Part shown: positions 16,809-25,794 of the stretch, in pieces | Position numbering within the stretch: position 1 is the stretch's first letter | How the letters are laid out: the number at the start of each line of letters is the position of its first letter | Source: Phenylobacterium sp. | GTDB taxonomy: Bacteria > Pseudomonadota > Alphaproteobacteria > Caulobacterales > Caulobacteraceae | Length of the DNA: 32,768 nt | Assembly: GCF_030698145.1 (NCBI RefSeq) | Contig: NZ_JAUYNW010000015.1 | Coordinates: 1-32,768 of the forward strand | Reading direction: 5' to 3' | Position numbers and translations under genes: made by a program | The notes under the pieces: model-generated | What the model was told of the DNA's origin: nothing | Database searches by the model: none | Seen by the model: the letters and a program-made list of their open reading frames with translations, nothing else

Positions 16809-17917
16809 TGCTCTATTGGCTGTATGAGCAGCTCTCGGCCGGTGGGCATATCCCGGTCCTCAACCTGCTGAAATATCTTACGTTCCGCACCGGCATGGCG
16901 CTGTTCACGGCGCAGCTGGTGGTGGTGTTGCTGGGGTCGCGCTTCATCCGCTTCATGCAGGCCAAGCAAGGCAAGGGTCAGCCGATCCGCGCCGACGGCA
17001 TCGAACGCCACGTGATCGAGAAGGCCGGCACCCCCACCATGGGCGGGGTGATGATCCTGGCGGGACTGCTGATCGGCACCCTGCTGTGGGCCGACCTGAG
17101 CAATGTCTACATCTGGGCGGTGCTGCTGGTGACCGCCGGCTACGGCGCCCTGGGCTTCCTCGACGACTACGCCAAGGTCACCAAGCAAACCACCGAGGGC
17201 GTGTCGGGCCGGGTGCGACTGATCCTCGAGCTGCTCATCGCGACCGCGGCGATCACCCTGATCATCCTCTTCGGGAGCAACCCGCCGGAGTCGCCGAACC
17301 TCTCGACCTCGATCGCCTTCCCGATCTTCAAGCAACTGGTCATCGACCTGGGCTGGTTCTACCTGGCGTTCGGCGCCTTCATCATCGTCGGCGGCGGCAA
17401 CGGGGTGAACTTCACCGACGGGCTGGACGGCTTGGCCATCGTGCCGGTGATGATCGCCGCGGCCGCTTTCGGCCTGATCGCCTACCTGGTCGGCAACTAC
17501 GTCTTCTCCCAGTACCTGCAACTCCATTTCGTCCCCGGCGTGGGGGAGGCGGCGGTCTATTGCGGGGCCATGATCGGCGCCGGCCTGGGCTTCCTCTGGT
17601 ACAACGCCCCGCCGGCCAAGATCTTCATGGGCGACACCGGCTCCCTGGCGCTCGGCGGCGGCATCGGCGCGGTGGCGGTGGCCACCAAGCACGAGATCGT
17701 GCTGGGCCTGATCGGCGGCCTCTTCGTGCTGGAGACGCTGTCGGTGATGATCCAGGTCATCTATTTCCGGATGACCGGAAAGCGGGTCTTCCTGATGGCC
17801 CCGATCCACCACCATTTCGAGAAGCTCGGCTGGTCGGAGTCCACCGTGGTGATCCGTTTCTGGATCATCTCCCTGATGCTGGCCGTCCTCGGACTGGCCA
17901 CGTTGAAGCTGCGGTAG
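16808..17917 (+). CDS. mraY: Phospho-N-acetylmuramoyl-pentapeptide-transferase
   Basis: A 369-residue polytopic inner-membrane enzyme that transfers phospho-MurNAc-pentapeptide to undecaprenyl phosphate, giving lipid I. Signature segments are AGTPTMGG at 73-80, the catalytic aspartates D119-D120 in [19 protein letters not shown] at 201-209, MGDTGS at 274-279 and the HHHFEK motif near 334-339. About ten hydrophobic helices can be counted. ATG 16808 overlaps the murF stop by one base. A 19-base gap with GGGGAGGG separates it from murD. Confidence 0.97.
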   Translation: MLYWLYEQLSAGGHIPVLNLLKYLTFRTGMALFTAQLVVVLLGSRFIRFMQAKQGKGQPIRADGIERHVIEKAGTPTMGGVMILAGLLIGTLLWADLSNVYIWAVLLVTAGYGALGFLDDYAKVTKQTTEGVSGRVRLILELLIATAAITLIILFGSNPPESPNLSTSIAFPIFKQLVIDLGWFYLAFGAFIIVGGGNGVNFTDGLDGLAIVPVMIAAAAFGLIAYLVGNYVFSQYLQLHFVPGVGEAAVYCGAMIGAGLGFLWYNAPPAKIFMGDTGSLALGGGIGAVAVATKHEIVLGLIGGLFVLETLSVMIQVIYFRMTGKRVFLMAPIHHHFEKLGWSESTVVIRFWIISLMLAVLGLATLKLR

Positions 17918-17936
17918 GGGAGGGCTCGCACAGGTC

Positions 17937-19352
17937 ATGATCCCGGTCCGCGGCTTCGAAGGCAGGACGGTGGCGGTGTTCGGCCTGGCCCGAACGGGCC
18001 TGGCGGCCGCGCACGCCCTGCTGGCCGGAGGGGCCGAGGTCGCGCTGTGGGACGAGCGTCCCGAAGGTCGCGCCGCGGCCCAGGCGCTGGGCCTGCCGCT
18101 GGTCGACCTGACCACCGCCGACTGGTCGAAGTTCGCCGCCCTCATGCTGTCGCCCGGCGTGCCGCTGACCCATCCGGCGCCGCACTGGACCGTGGACCGC
18201 GCCAGGGCCCACGACGTCGAGATCGTCGGCGACATGGAGCTGTTCGCCCGCGCCGTGAACGCCGCGCCCGAGCACAAGCGCCCGAAGGTCGTGGCCATCA
18301 CCGGCACCAACGGCAAGTCGACCACCACCGCCCTGATCGGCCACATCTGCGCCAGCGCCGGACGTGACACCCGCATCGGCGGCAATATCGGCGTGGGCGT
18401 GCTGGGGCTGGACGACATGCACGGCGGGGCCGTCTACGTCCTGGAGATGAGCTCCTACCAGCTCGACCTGACCCACAGCCTCAAGCCCGACGTCGCGGTG
18501 CTGCTGAACATCTCGCCCGACCACCTGGAGCGCCACGGCGGCATGGAGGGCTATGTGGCCGCCAAGCGCCGGGTGCTGCTGAACCAGGGCAAGGGCGACA
18601 CCGCGGTGATCGGGGTGGACGATCCCTGGGGCCAGCGGATCTGCACCGAGATCACCGCCGCCAACCGCCGCACCATCGTGCCGATCTCCGCCTCCAAGGC
18701 CATGGGCCGCGGGGTCTACGCCCTGCAGGGCCTGCTCTATGACGCCACCGGGGAACGTGCGATCGAGATCGCCGATCTGCTGCGCGCCCGCTCCCTGCCG
18801 GGTCGGCACAACTGGCAGAACGCCGCGGCCGCCTACGCCGCGGTGCGGGGCCTGGGCGTCTCGCCCCAGGAAGCGGCCGAGGGGCTGATGACCTTCCCGG
18901 GCCTGGTGCACCGTATGGAGACCGTGGGCCAGGTGGGCCGCGTGCGCTTCGTCAACGACAGCAAGGCCACCAACACCGACGCCGCCCGCCAGGCCATGTC
19001 CAGCTATCCGAAGTTCTACTGGATCGCCGGCGGCGAGCCCAAGACCGGCGGCATCGACAGCCTGACCGACCTCTTCCCGCGCATCGAGAAGGCCTACCTG
19101 ATCGGCGCGGCTCAGAGCGCCTTCGCCAAGACCCTGAAGGGCAAGGCCGAGATCGCCGAGTGCGGCACCATCGAGGCGGCCACCGCCATGGCCTATGCCG
19201 ACGCGGCGGCCACTGGCCAGGACGCCATCGTCCTGCTGTCCCCGGCCTGCGCCTCCTTCGACCAGTTCGCCGACTTCGAGGCGCGCGGCGAGGCGTTTCG
19301 CGGCGCAGTGATGGGCCTGGCCCAGCCCACGGCCAAGGGCGCGCGAGCCTAG
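17937..19352 (+). CDS. murD: UDP-N-acetylmuramoylalanine--D-glutamate ligase
   Basis: A 471-residue cytoplasmic Mur ligase adding D-glutamate to UDP-MurNAc-L-Ala. The N-terminal FGLARTGLA segment (15-23) is the MurD-type nucleotide-sugar domain start. The ATP loop GTNGKST is at 123-129, NISPDHLERHGGMEGY follows in the middle domain, and the C-terminal domain shows DSKATNTDAA and LLSPACASFDQFADFEARGE, both typical of MurD. GGGGAGGG about 13 bases before ATG 17937 serves as ribosome-binding site. It is followed by the longest gap inside this part of the cluster (before ftsW). Confidence 0.96.
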   Translation: MIPVRGFEGRTVAVFGLARTGLAAAHALLAGGAEVALWDERPEGRAAAQALGLPLVDLTTADWSKFAALMLSPGVPLTHPAPHWTVDRARAHDVEIVGDMELFARAVNAAPEHKRPKVVAITGTNGKSTTTALIGHICASAGRDTRIGGNIGVGVLGLDDMHGGAVYVLEMSSYQLDLTHSLKPDVAVLLNISPDHLERHGGMEGYVAAKRRVLLNQGKGDTAVIGVDDPWGQRICTEITAANRRTIVPISASKAMGRGVYALQGLLYDATGERAIEIADLLRARSLPGRHNWQNAAAAYAAVRGLGVSPQEAAEGLMTFPGLVHRMETVGQVGRVRFVNDSKATNTDAARQAMSSYPKFYWIAGGEPKTGGIDSLTDLFPRIEKAYLIGAAQSAFAKTLKGKAEIAECGTIEAATAMAYADAAATGQDAIVLLSPACASFDQFADFEARGEAFRGAVMGLAQPTAKGARA

Positions 19353-19391
19353 GTCACGGGCGGAAGCGCCGCAGGCGTAAGGCGGCGGCGG

Positions 19392-19409
19392 TTAAGAAGA
19401 TTTAACCAT
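19392..19409 (+). promoter_or_regulatory. CtrA-like TTAA boxes upstream of ftsW
   Basis: TTAAGAAGATTTAACCAT holds two TTAA half sites six bases apart, and the second one matches TTAACCAT, the classic CtrA half site. The usual CtrA spacing is seven, so this is imperfect. It lies in the murD-ftsW gap, 60 bases before the preferred ftsW ATG, where an activator site over a -35 element would fit. The binding protein is inferred, not seen. Confidence 0.45.
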
Positions 19410-19467
19410 GAACAGGTCTTCTGCAGGATACGGAAGGCCGCATGCGAACCGCCTCGATGGACCCGCG

Positions 19468-20640
19468 ATGAAACCCACCCAAGCCCACGCATTCGCCCGA
19501 AGCGACAGGTCGCAGATGGGCGTATGGTGGTGGACCACCGATCGCTGGATGCTGGGCGCCGTGGCCGCGCTGATCGCGGTGGGCGTGCTGATGTCCTTCG
19601 CCGCCAGCCCGGCGGCGGCGGCGCGGCTCAACATCGGCGACCCGTTCCACTTCGCCGTGCGCCAGTGCGTATTCGCCGTTGCCGGGGCGGGCATCCTGAT
19701 CGCCACCTCCATGCTGGATGGCCGCGGAGTGCGTCGGGCGGCGTTCTTCGTCTATCTGATCGCCATCGCCATCATGATCGCCCTGCCGTTCATGGGCCAT
19801 TCGGCCAAGGGGGCGACCCGGTGGATCAGCATCGCCGGCTTTACCCTGCAGCCGTCGGAATTCATGAAACCGGCCCTGATCGTGCTGGTCTCCTGGATGT
19901 TCTCCGAGGGCCAGAAGGGCCAGGGGGTGCCCGGCGTCTCCATCGCCTTCGCGCTCTATTTCCTCTCGGTCGGCCTGCTGCTGATCCAGCCCGATGTGGG
20001 CCAGACAGTGCTGATCACCGTGGCCTTTGGCGCCGCCTTCTGGATGGCTGGCGTGCCGCTGTCCTGGGTGATGCTGTTGGGCGGGGTGGCGGTCGTGGGT
20101 CTCTCGTCGACCTATTTCCTGTTCCCGCACGTGGCCAGCCGGGTCGATCGGTTCCTGAGCCCCGAGCGCGCGGACACCTTCCAGGTGGACCGGGCGGCCG
20201 AGGCGATCGCCGGGGGCGGCCTGTTCGGGCGCGGCCCGGGGGAGGGCGTGCTGAAGAAGAACATCCCCGACGCCCACACCGACTTCATTTATTCGGTGGC
20301 GGCCGAGGAGTACGGCCTGATCTTCTCGCTGCTGCTGATCTCGGTCTTCTCGTTCATCGTGGTGCGCGGGCTCTACAAGTCGATGAAGCTGTCGGACCCC
20401 TTCGAGCAGGTGGCGGCCGCGGGCCTGTTCGTGCTGGTGGGCCAGCAGGCCTTCATCAACATCGCGGTGAACCTGAACATGATCCCGACCAAGGGCATGA
20501 CCTTGCCGTTCATTTCCAGCGGCGGCTCCTCCATGCTCGCGATCAGCCTGACCCTGGGCATGGCCCTGGCGCTCACCCGCCGCAGGCCGGGCGCCTATTC
20601 CCAGACCGAAGGCCTCGCCAAGGCCGGCGCCTTCGCCTAA
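19468..20640 (+). CDS. ftsW: Septal peptidoglycan polymerase FtsW (SEDS family)
   Basis: A 390-residue polytopic inner-membrane protein with about ten hydrophobic helices. It polymerises lipid II into glycan strands at the septum together with FtsI. Recognisable SEDS segments are GHSAKGATRWISIAGFTLQP, with the adjacent SEFMKPALIV helix, LIQPDVGQTVLI, and near the end MIPTKGMTLPFISSGGSSML. The start is uncertain. ATG 19408 is in frame and would add 20 residues, but it sits on a CtrA-like box; recognisable family sequence begins only at the FARSDRS-WWW region, which favours ATG 19468. Neither start has a strong ribosome-binding site. Confidence 0.93.
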   Translation: MKPTQAHAFARSDRSQMGVWWWTTDRWMLGAVAALIAVGVLMSFAASPAAAARLNIGDPFHFAVRQCVFAVAGAGILIATSMLDGRGVRRAAFFVYLIAIAIMIALPFMGHSAKGATRWISIAGFTLQPSEFMKPALIVLVSWMFSEGQKGQGVPGVSIAFALYFLSVGLLLIQPDVGQTVLITVAFGAAFWMAGVPLSWVMLLGGVAVVGLSSTYFLFPHVASRVDRFLSPERADTFQVDRAAEAIAGGGLFGRGPGEGVLKKNIPDAHTDFIYSVAAEEYGLIFSLLLISVFSFIVVRGLYKSMKLSDPFEQVAAAGLFVLVGQQAFINIAVNLNMIPTKGMTLPFISSGGSSMLAISLTLGMALALTRRRPGAYSQTEGLAKAGAFA

Positions 20641-20650
20641 ACGCTGAGCC

Positions 20651-21748
20651 ATGGGCAAGATCGCCGTCGTCGCCGCCGGGGGGACCGGAGGCCACCTGTT
20701 TCCCGCTCAGGCCCTGGCCGAGGCGCTGATCGCGCGCGGTTGGCGGATCGTGCTGGCCAGCGACGAGCGGGTGGCGGCCTTCGCCGAGAGCTTCCCGGCC
20801 GAGGAGCGCATCGGCCTGTCGGCCCGCACCTACAAGCCCCGCGACCCGGTGAGCATGGCCTTGGCCGGGGTCTCGATCGTCCGCGGCGTCATGCAGGCGC
20901 GCAAGGCCTTCGCCCGCATCGATCCCGACGTGGTGGTGGGTTTCGGCGGCTATCCCTCGGTTCCGGGCCTGCTGGCCGGGATCACCCAGGGCCGGCCGAC
21001 CGTGATCCACGAGCAGAACGCGGTCATGGGCCGCGCCAACCGCCAGTTGGCCAACCATGTCCGCGCCGTGGCCTGCGCCTTTCCGGTGCTGCAGAAGGCG
21101 CCGGAGAAGGTGGCCAAGAGCGCCGTGGTCGTGGGCAATCCCATGCGGCCCGAGATCCGGGCCCTGGCCGAGGTTCCCTATGTCGGGCCCACGGCGGATG
21201 GTCCGATCCGCGTGCTGATCACTGGCGGGAGCCAGGGCGCGCGGCTGCTCTCCGAACTGCTGCCCGAGGCGATCCTAAAGCTGCCTGAGGCTCTGCGTCG
21301 CCGCTTGAAGGTGCAACAGCAGACCCGGTCTGAGTCCATGGACAACGCCCGGCGGATCTACGCCAATGCCATGGTGGAGGCCGAGATCGCGCCGTTCTTC
21401 CGCGACATGGCCGGCCGGTTGCGCGACGCCCACCTGGTGATCGGCCGCTCGGGCGCGGGCACGGTCTGCGAGCTCGCGGTGGCCGGCAAGCCCGCCATCC
21501 TGATCCCTCTGGCCATAGCGCTGGACGATGACCAGGGCCAGAACGCCCGTGTGCTGGCCGAGGCCGGCGGGGCCGAGGTGGCGCGCGAGAGCCAGCTCAC
21601 CGTCGACGTCATGACCTCGGCGCTTGAGAAGTTGCTGACCAATCCCGAGCGCCTGGTCCGCATGGCGGCCGGGTCGCGCTCCGTCGCCAAACCCGACGCC
21701 GCCGAACGGCTGGCCGATCTTGTTGAGAAGACCGCCGCGAAACGATGA
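20651..21748 (+). CDS. murG: UDP-N-acetylglucosamine--N-acetylmuramyl-(pentapeptide) pyrophosphoryl-undecaprenol N-acetylglucosamine transferase
   Basis: A 365-residue GT28 glycosyltransferase on the cytoplasmic face of the membrane that converts lipid I to lipid II. The glycine-rich N-terminal loop [10 protein letters not shown] is at 10-19. [11 protein letters not shown] and [13 protein letters not shown] mark the acceptor domain. GGSQGARLL and [22 protein letters not shown] mark the UDP-GlcNAc domain. It begins 10 bases after the ftsW stop and overlaps murC by ATGA. Length is normal for the family. Confidence 0.97.
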   Translation: MGKIAVVAAGGTGGHLFPAQALAEALIARGWRIVLASDERVAAFAESFPAEERIGLSARTYKPRDPVSMALAGVSIVRGVMQARKAFARIDPDVVVGFGGYPSVPGLLAGITQGRPTVIHEQNAVMGRANRQLANHVRAVACAFPVLQKAPEKVAKSAVVVGNPMRPEIRALAEVPYVGPTADGPIRVLITGGSQGARLLSELLPEAILKLPEALRRRLKVQQQTRSESMDNARRIYANAMVEAEIAPFFRDMAGRLRDAHLVIGRSGAGTVCELAVAGKPAILIPLAIALDDDQGQNARVLAEAGGAEVARESQLTVDVMTSALEKLLTNPERLVRMAAGSRSVAKPDAAERLADLVEKTAAKR

Positions 21749-23157
21749 ACAAGCGTCCAGTCCCTTTCGCCCTCGGCCCCGTCCACTTCATCGGCATCGG
21801 TGGGATCGGCATGAGCGGCATCGCCGAGATCATGCTGCGCATCGGCTACACAGTGCAGGGCTCCGACGCCAAGGCCAGCGCCAACACCGAGCGCCTGGAG
21901 AAGCTGGGCGCCAAGGTGTTCATCGGCCAGGACCCGAGCAACGTCGAAGGCGCCTCGGCCATCGTCTATTCGACGGCGATCAAGGCCGACAATCCTGAGA
22001 TGGTCGCCGCGCGCGAGAAGCGCCTGCCGCTGGTCCATCGCGGCGAGATGCTGGCCGAACTGACCCGCCATCAGTTCTCCGTCGCCGTCGCCGGCACCCA
22101 CGGCAAGACCACCACCACCTCGATGGTCGCGGCCCTGCTGGACGCCGGCGGCCTGGACCCCACGGTTATCAACGGCGGGATCATCAACGCCTATGGCGCC
22201 AACGCCAAGGTGGGCGAGGGCGACTGGATGGTCGTCGAGGCCGACGAGAGCGACGGGACCTTCCTGCGGCTACGGTCCACCTGCGGGATCGTCACCAATA
22301 TCGACCCCGAGCACCTCGACTACTACGGTGACTTCGAAACGGCGAAGAAGGCGTTCCAGACCTTCGTCGAAGGCGTGCCCTTCTACGGCTTCGCCGCGGT
22401 CTGCACCGACCATCCCGAGGTCCAGGCCATGGCCGCCCGGGTGGTGAATCGCCGGCTGATCGCCTACGGAACCAACCCCCAGGCCGAGGTCCGCGCCGAG
22501 AAGATCGCCATGGGGCCCGACGGTTCGCGCTTCGACGCCGTCTTCGCGCCCCAGGACGGCGAGGTCACCCGGCTGAACGACCTCCACATGCCGATGGCGG
22601 GCCAGCACAATGTGCTGAACGCCCTGGGCGCCATCGCCGTCGCCCGGGAGCTGGGCGTGTCGGGCGACGACATCCGCAAGGGCCTGGCCGGCTTCGGCGG
22701 GGTGAAGCGCCGCTTCACCACCACAGGCGTGGCGGGCGGCGTCCGGGTCATCGACGACTATGGCCACCATCCGGTGGAGATTTCCTCGGTGCTGAAGGCG
22801 GCCCGGGCGGTGACCAATGGGCGGGTGATCGCCGTGGTCCAGCCGCATCGGTATTCGCGCCTGCACGACCTGTTCGCCGAGTTCTGCGGTTGCTTCAACG
22901 ACGCCGACACGGTGATCGTCGCCGATGTCTACACCGCCGGGGAGAGCCCCATCGAGGGCGCGAGCCGCGACGCCCTGGTCGAGGGCCTGCGCCGCTTTGG
23001 CCACAGGCGGGCGCTGCCGCTGGAAAGCCCCGCCGCCCTGCCGCGCCTGGTGGCGGAGGAGGCGAGGGACGGCGATCTGGTGGTCTGCCTCGGGGCCGGC
23101 GACATCACCGCGTGGGCCAACGCCCTACCAGGGCAGCTAGAGGCCCTGGCCAAGTGA
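21745..23157 (+). CDS. murC: UDP-N-acetylmuramate--L-alanine ligase
   Basis: A 470-residue cytoplasmic Mur ligase that adds the first stem residue, L-alanine. The N-terminal nucleotide-sugar loop [13 protein letters not shown] is near residue 15-27, the ATP loop GTHGKTT at 117-123, and the middle block [12 protein letters not shown] with [11 protein letters not shown] follows. The C-terminal domain has [10 protein letters not shown] and [14 protein letters not shown], which are MurC hallmarks. It overlaps murG by ATGA and murB by GTGA. Confidence 0.97.
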   Translation: MNKRPVPFALGPVHFIGIGGIGMSGIAEIMLRIGYTVQGSDAKASANTERLEKLGAKVFIGQDPSNVEGASAIVYSTAIKADNPEMVAAREKRLPLVHRGEMLAELTRHQFSVAVAGTHGKTTTTSMVAALLDAGGLDPTVINGGIINAYGANAKVGEGDWMVVEADESDGTFLRLRSTCGIVTNIDPEHLDYYGDFETAKKAFQTFVEGVPFYGFAAVCTDHPEVQAMAARVVNRRLIAYGTNPQAEVRAEKIAMGPDGSRFDAVFAPQDGEVTRLNDLHMPMAGQHNVLNALGAIAVARELGVSGDDIRKGLAGFGGVKRRFTTTGVAGGVRVIDDYGHHPVEISSVLKAARAVTNGRVIAVVQPHRYSRLHDLFAEFCGCFNDADTVIVADVYTAGESPIEGASRDALVEGLRRFGHRRALPLESPAALPRLVAEEARDGDLVVCLGAGDITAWANALPGQLEALAK

Positions 23158-24062
23158 GCTGGCGCGACAGGCTGCCGGCGGTTCGTGGCGTCATCCTCAA
23201 GGACGAGCCGCTCGCGCCTTTTACCTGGTTCCGGGTGGGCGGACCGGCGGACGTGATCTTCCTGCCGCAGGATGAGGACGACCTGGCGGCTTTCCTGAAG
23301 GACCTGGACCCCGCCGTGCCGGTCACGCCCATCGGCGTGGGATCCAACACCCTGGTCCGCGATGGCGGCGTCGAGGGCGTGGTGGTGCGGCTGGGCAAGG
23401 CGTTCGGCAAGGTCGAGCCGCGCGGCGGCGACCGGATCTACGCCGGCGCGGCTGTCCCCGATGCGGTGCTGGCGCGTGAGGCGGGCAAGGCAGGGATCTC
23501 GGGGCTGGAGTTCTATCGCGGCGTGCCGGGCTCGATCGGCGGGGCCACGGTGATGAACGCCGGCTGCTACGGCGCCGAGACCAGGGACGTGCTGGTCGAG
23601 GCCTACGCCGTCACCCGGACGGGAGAGCGCGCGACCTTCAGCAACGACCAGATGGGTTTCACCTACCGCAAGTCCGCCAAGGCCGCGGAGGGCGGGCTGA
23701 TCTTCACCGGCGCCCTGTTCGAAGGCCACCCGGACGATCCGGCGGCCATCGAGGCCCGCATGGCCGAGATCACCGCGCGGCGCGAGACCACCCAGCCGAT
23801 CCGCGAGAAGACCGGCGGCTCGACCTTCAAGAATCCGCCCGGCCAATCGTCGTGGAAGCTGGTCGACGCGGCCGGCTGGCGCGGCAAGCCCCATGGCGGG
23901 GCCATGTTCTCGCCCCTGCACGCCAACTTCCTGATCAACACCGGGGAAGCCACCGCGGCCGATCTGGAAGGCCTGGGCGAGGCGGTGCGCGCCGACGTGA
24001 AGGCCAAGCTTGGAATCGAGCTGGAATGGGAAATCAAGCGCATCGGCCGCCCCAAGGCCTGA
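23154..24062 (+). CDS. murB: UDP-N-acetylmuramate dehydrogenase (UDP-N-acetylenolpyruvoylglucosamine reductase)
   Basis: A 302-residue FAD enzyme that reduces UDP-GlcNAc-enolpyruvate to UDP-MurNAc. The FAD-binding segment GVGSN is at 61-65, [12 protein letters not shown] at about 119-130, and the proton-donor serine is S223 in [10 protein letters not shown]-terminal EIKRIG carries the conserved glutamate. The start is GTG 23154, which overlaps the murC stop (GTGA) and gives the usual N-terminus; the frame is open 264 bases further upstream, but only as an overlap of murC in another frame. Its final 37 bases overlap the start of the histidine-phosphatase gene. Confidence 0.96.
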   Translation: MSWRDRLPAVRGVILKDEPLAPFTWFRVGGPADVIFLPQDEDDLAAFLKDLDPAVPVTPIGVGSNTLVRDGGVEGVVVRLGKAFGKVEPRGGDRIYAGAAVPDAVLAREAGKAGISGLEFYRGVPGSIGGATVMNAGCYGAETRDVLVEAYAVTRTGERATFSNDQMGFTYRKSAKAAEGGLIFTGALFEGHPDDPAAIEARMAEITARRETTQPIREKTGGSTFKNPPGQSSWKLVDAAGWRGKPHGGAMFSPLHANFLINTGEATAADLEGLGEAVRADVKAKLGIELEWEIKRIGRPKA

Positions 24063-24622
24063 CGCCGGGCCGACTGATCCTCGTCAAGCACGGCCAGCCG
24101 GTCATCGCGCCCGAAATACCCCGGTCCCAGTGGGCGCTGTCGGCGGAGGGCCGCGAGGCGGCCGTCGCCCTGGCCGGAAGGCTCGCCGCCTTCAGCCCGC
24201 GGGCCCTGTTCGCCAGCTCCGAGCCCAAGGCCTACGACACCGGCCAGGCCATGGGGCAGGTGCTGGGTCTGACCGTTCAGCGCGATGCGGACCTTCACGA
24301 GCACCGCGCCGACCACAATCGCTTCATCACCACGCCGGGCGGGATCGAGGCCCTGATCGAGGCCGCCCTGCGCAACCCCGATCGCCTGGTGATGGGCGAG
24401 GAGACCGGCGCCAGCGCCCGCGCGCGGTTCGCCGGGGCGATGGCGCGGGTCGCCGCGTCAGGGGAGGGGACCAAGGTGGTTGTCGCCCACGGCCGGATCA
24501 TCACCTTCTGGCTCAGCGCGCGGCTGGGCTTCGATCCCGTGCCGTTCTGGCGGCGCCTGGGCCTGGGGTCGGCGGCGGTGTTGACCGAAGACGGTTCGGG
24601 ATTCGACATCCTCGACCCCTGA
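24026..24622 (+). CDS. Histidine phosphatase (phosphoglycerate mutase-like) family protein with variant RHG motif
   Basis: A 198-residue protein of the histidine phosphatase superfamily. The N-terminal strand ILVKHG carries the phospho-accepting H22 but has Lys where nearly all members have Arg (RHG). The next conserved block is [12 protein letters not shown], again with Lys at the usual Arg position. The acid residue is probably in [10 protein letters not shown], and the second histidine is in VVAHGR. ATG 24026 is the only reasonable start, inside the last 37 bases of murB, so it is likely coupled to the cell-wall genes. Substrate is unknown; a sugar or nucleotide phosphate is possible. The two R-to-K changes may be a natural variant of one subfamily or a sign of altered activity. 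Confidence 0.75.
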   Translation: MGNQAHRPPQGLTPGRLILVKHGQPVIAPEIPRSQWALSAEGREAAVALAGRLAAFSPRALFASSEPKAYDTGQAMGQVLGLTVQRDADLHEHRADHNRFITTPGGIEALIEAALRNPDRLVMGEETGASARARFAGAMARVAASGEGTKVVVAHGRIITFWLSARLGFDPVPFWRRLGLGSAAVLTEDGSGFDILDP

Positions 24623-24629
24623 AACGAAA

Positions 24630-24659
24630 AACGCCGCCGATCCTGCGATCGGCGGCGTT
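24630..24659 (-). terminator. Rho-independent terminator (strong 13-bp stem)
   Basis: The arms 24630-24642 and 24647-24659 pair perfectly over 13 bases around a four-base loop. Reading on the minus strand, the stem is followed by TTTTT-CG-TTT, which suits the PEPxxWA-CTERM gene that ends 39 bases upstream at 24698. On the plus strand the T-run is poor, but the stem may still reduce read-through from the murB/histidine-phosphatase transcript. Confidence 0.85.
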
Positions 24660-24697
24660 CAATTCGTGGAAAGCTTGGTCGTGGAAAGCGCGGCGCC

Positions 24698-25570
24698 CTA
24701 GATGGCGACGAAGGCGTTGCGGCGGCGCGCGCTGCGAACCATCGAGCCCACCGCGCCGAAGCCGACTATCATCATGGCCCAGGTCGAGGGCTCAGGCACC
24801 GCGGAGGTGATCATGCTGACCTCGGCCATCACGCCCGCCTTGTTGTCGTAGGCGCGCTCTTCCTTGTGGCACTTCTTTTTCTTCTTCCAGCCGCTGGTCA
24901 CGCAGACTTCTTCATAGCCGCTTTCCTTGGTCAGGAAGTTGGTCACGAAGTCCGTACCCACCAGGAAGCCCGCGATTTCCAAGGTGTAGGTGTCGGCGCC
25001 CACCGTGAACATGTTGTTCAGGGAGTTGGAGTTCACCGTCACATTGTCGGAGCAGCCGAACTTGTTGTTGGAGTCGCCCGAAACGCCGCCGTAGGCGCAA
25101 GCCCCGCCGGCGCCGCCGGCGTTCGGCGTTTCGTGGTGAGTAAAGAAGAAGTCGAAGGTCTTGGTGCCGATCAGGTCGCCGTCGACGGTGATGTCGGCGG
25201 TGAAGGCCAGCTTGATCGAGGTCAGCGAGGCGCCGGTGATCGGCCAGTTGTTGTGCTGGAACTCACCGATCTGGAAGGGGCCGGCGCTGTCGCCATCACC
25301 CAAGTCAGGCGTCACCGCGCCCGCGCCGGTGAACTTGTAGCTACTCTGGTGGTAGCCGCCGGCGGCCGTGCCATTGCCCCAGCTGGCCGTCGAGGTGGGA
25401 TCGCCGTTGGCGATGGTGATGCCGGCGACGGGCGTCGAATCGCTCCACGAGCCCTTCACGTTGCTGAACACGACCACGCCAGCGGCGGCCGGCGTCACGG
25501 CGGCGGCGGAAACCGCGACCAGGGCCGCGGCTGCTATCGCCAGGTTGCGCGAATTCGACTTGAAACCCAT
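24698..25570 (-). CDS. Exported PEPxxWA-CTERM sorting-domain protein
   Basis: A 290-residue secreted or surface protein. A signal peptide covers about 1-30 (positively charged start, Ala-rich core, cut near TPAAA). The middle resembles a choice-of-anchor K type domain (IGEFQHNNWPITGASL, then FFFTHHETPN); that reading is tentative. A lysine run of five sits between two cysteines (SGWKKKKKCHKEE). The C-terminus is VPEPSTWAMMIVGFG, then a hydrophobic helix and an Arg cluster (RSARRR), the PEPxxWA form of the PEP-CTERM signal recognised by an exosortase. ATG 25570 has GAGGGGGA upstream. A perfect TTAA-N7-TTAA lies 50 bases before the start, and a strong terminator follows. Function unknown. Confidence 0.9.
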   Translation of the reverse strand: MGFKSNSRNLAIAAAALVAVSAAAVTPAAAGVVVFSNVKGSWSDSTPVAGITIANGDPTSTASWGNGTAAGGYHQSSYKFTGAGAVTPDLGDGDSAGPFQIGEFQHNNWPITGASLTSIKLAFTADITVDGDLIGTKTFDFFFTHHETPNAGGAGGACAYGGVSGDSNNKFGCSDNVTVNSNSLNNMFTVGADTYTLEIAGFLVGTDFVTNFLTKESGYEEVCVTSGWKKKKKCHKEERAYDNKAGVMAEVSMITSAVPEPSTWAMMIVGFGAVGSMVRSARRRNAFVAI

Positions 25571-25619
25571 AACGATAGTCCCCCTCGCGCCGAACCGCCG
25601 CGCAGTCTTCGGTACAACC

Positions 25620-25634
25620 TTAACCATTTCTTAA
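25620..25634 (-). promoter_or_regulatory. Perfect CtrA-type box (TTAA-N7-TTAA) for the PEPxxWA-CTERM gene
   Basis: The sequence TTAACCATTTCTTAA (plus strand) is two TTAA half sites exactly seven bases apart, the consensus layout of the CtrA regulator of Caulobacterales. It also contains TTAACCAT. It is 50 bases upstream of the minus-strand ATG at 25570, with no competing gene start on the plus strand, so it should serve the PEPxxWA-CTERM gene. TTAA is very rare in this window, which makes a chance pair unlikely. Binding and cell-cycle control are inference. Confidence 0.6.
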
Positions 25635-25794
25635 TAGACATTCAAGTTGGGTGAATCGGCTGGATGCTGATCTCGACTTGGGGAATGCGCGAGATCTCAA
25701 GGTCATCGAGAGTGTTCGCGCTCAAAACACCAGACAGGCGAAGAATTCACCGGTCAGTTGTACGAACTTGAGTTCGCCGCCTCCCGACGGGCGA

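Noticed and set aside
16655..18418. 587-codon open frame on the minus strand across mraY and murD
   Set aside because: The well-conserved MraY and MurD proteins occupy the plus strand; the antisense product is low-complexity (His/Gln/Asp/Gly-rich) and has no recognisable motif.
22890..23153. Earlier in-frame start for murB
   Set aside because: It lies inside murC in another frame with Arg/Gly-rich sequence; GTG 23154 gives the normal MurB N-terminus and a GTGA overlap.
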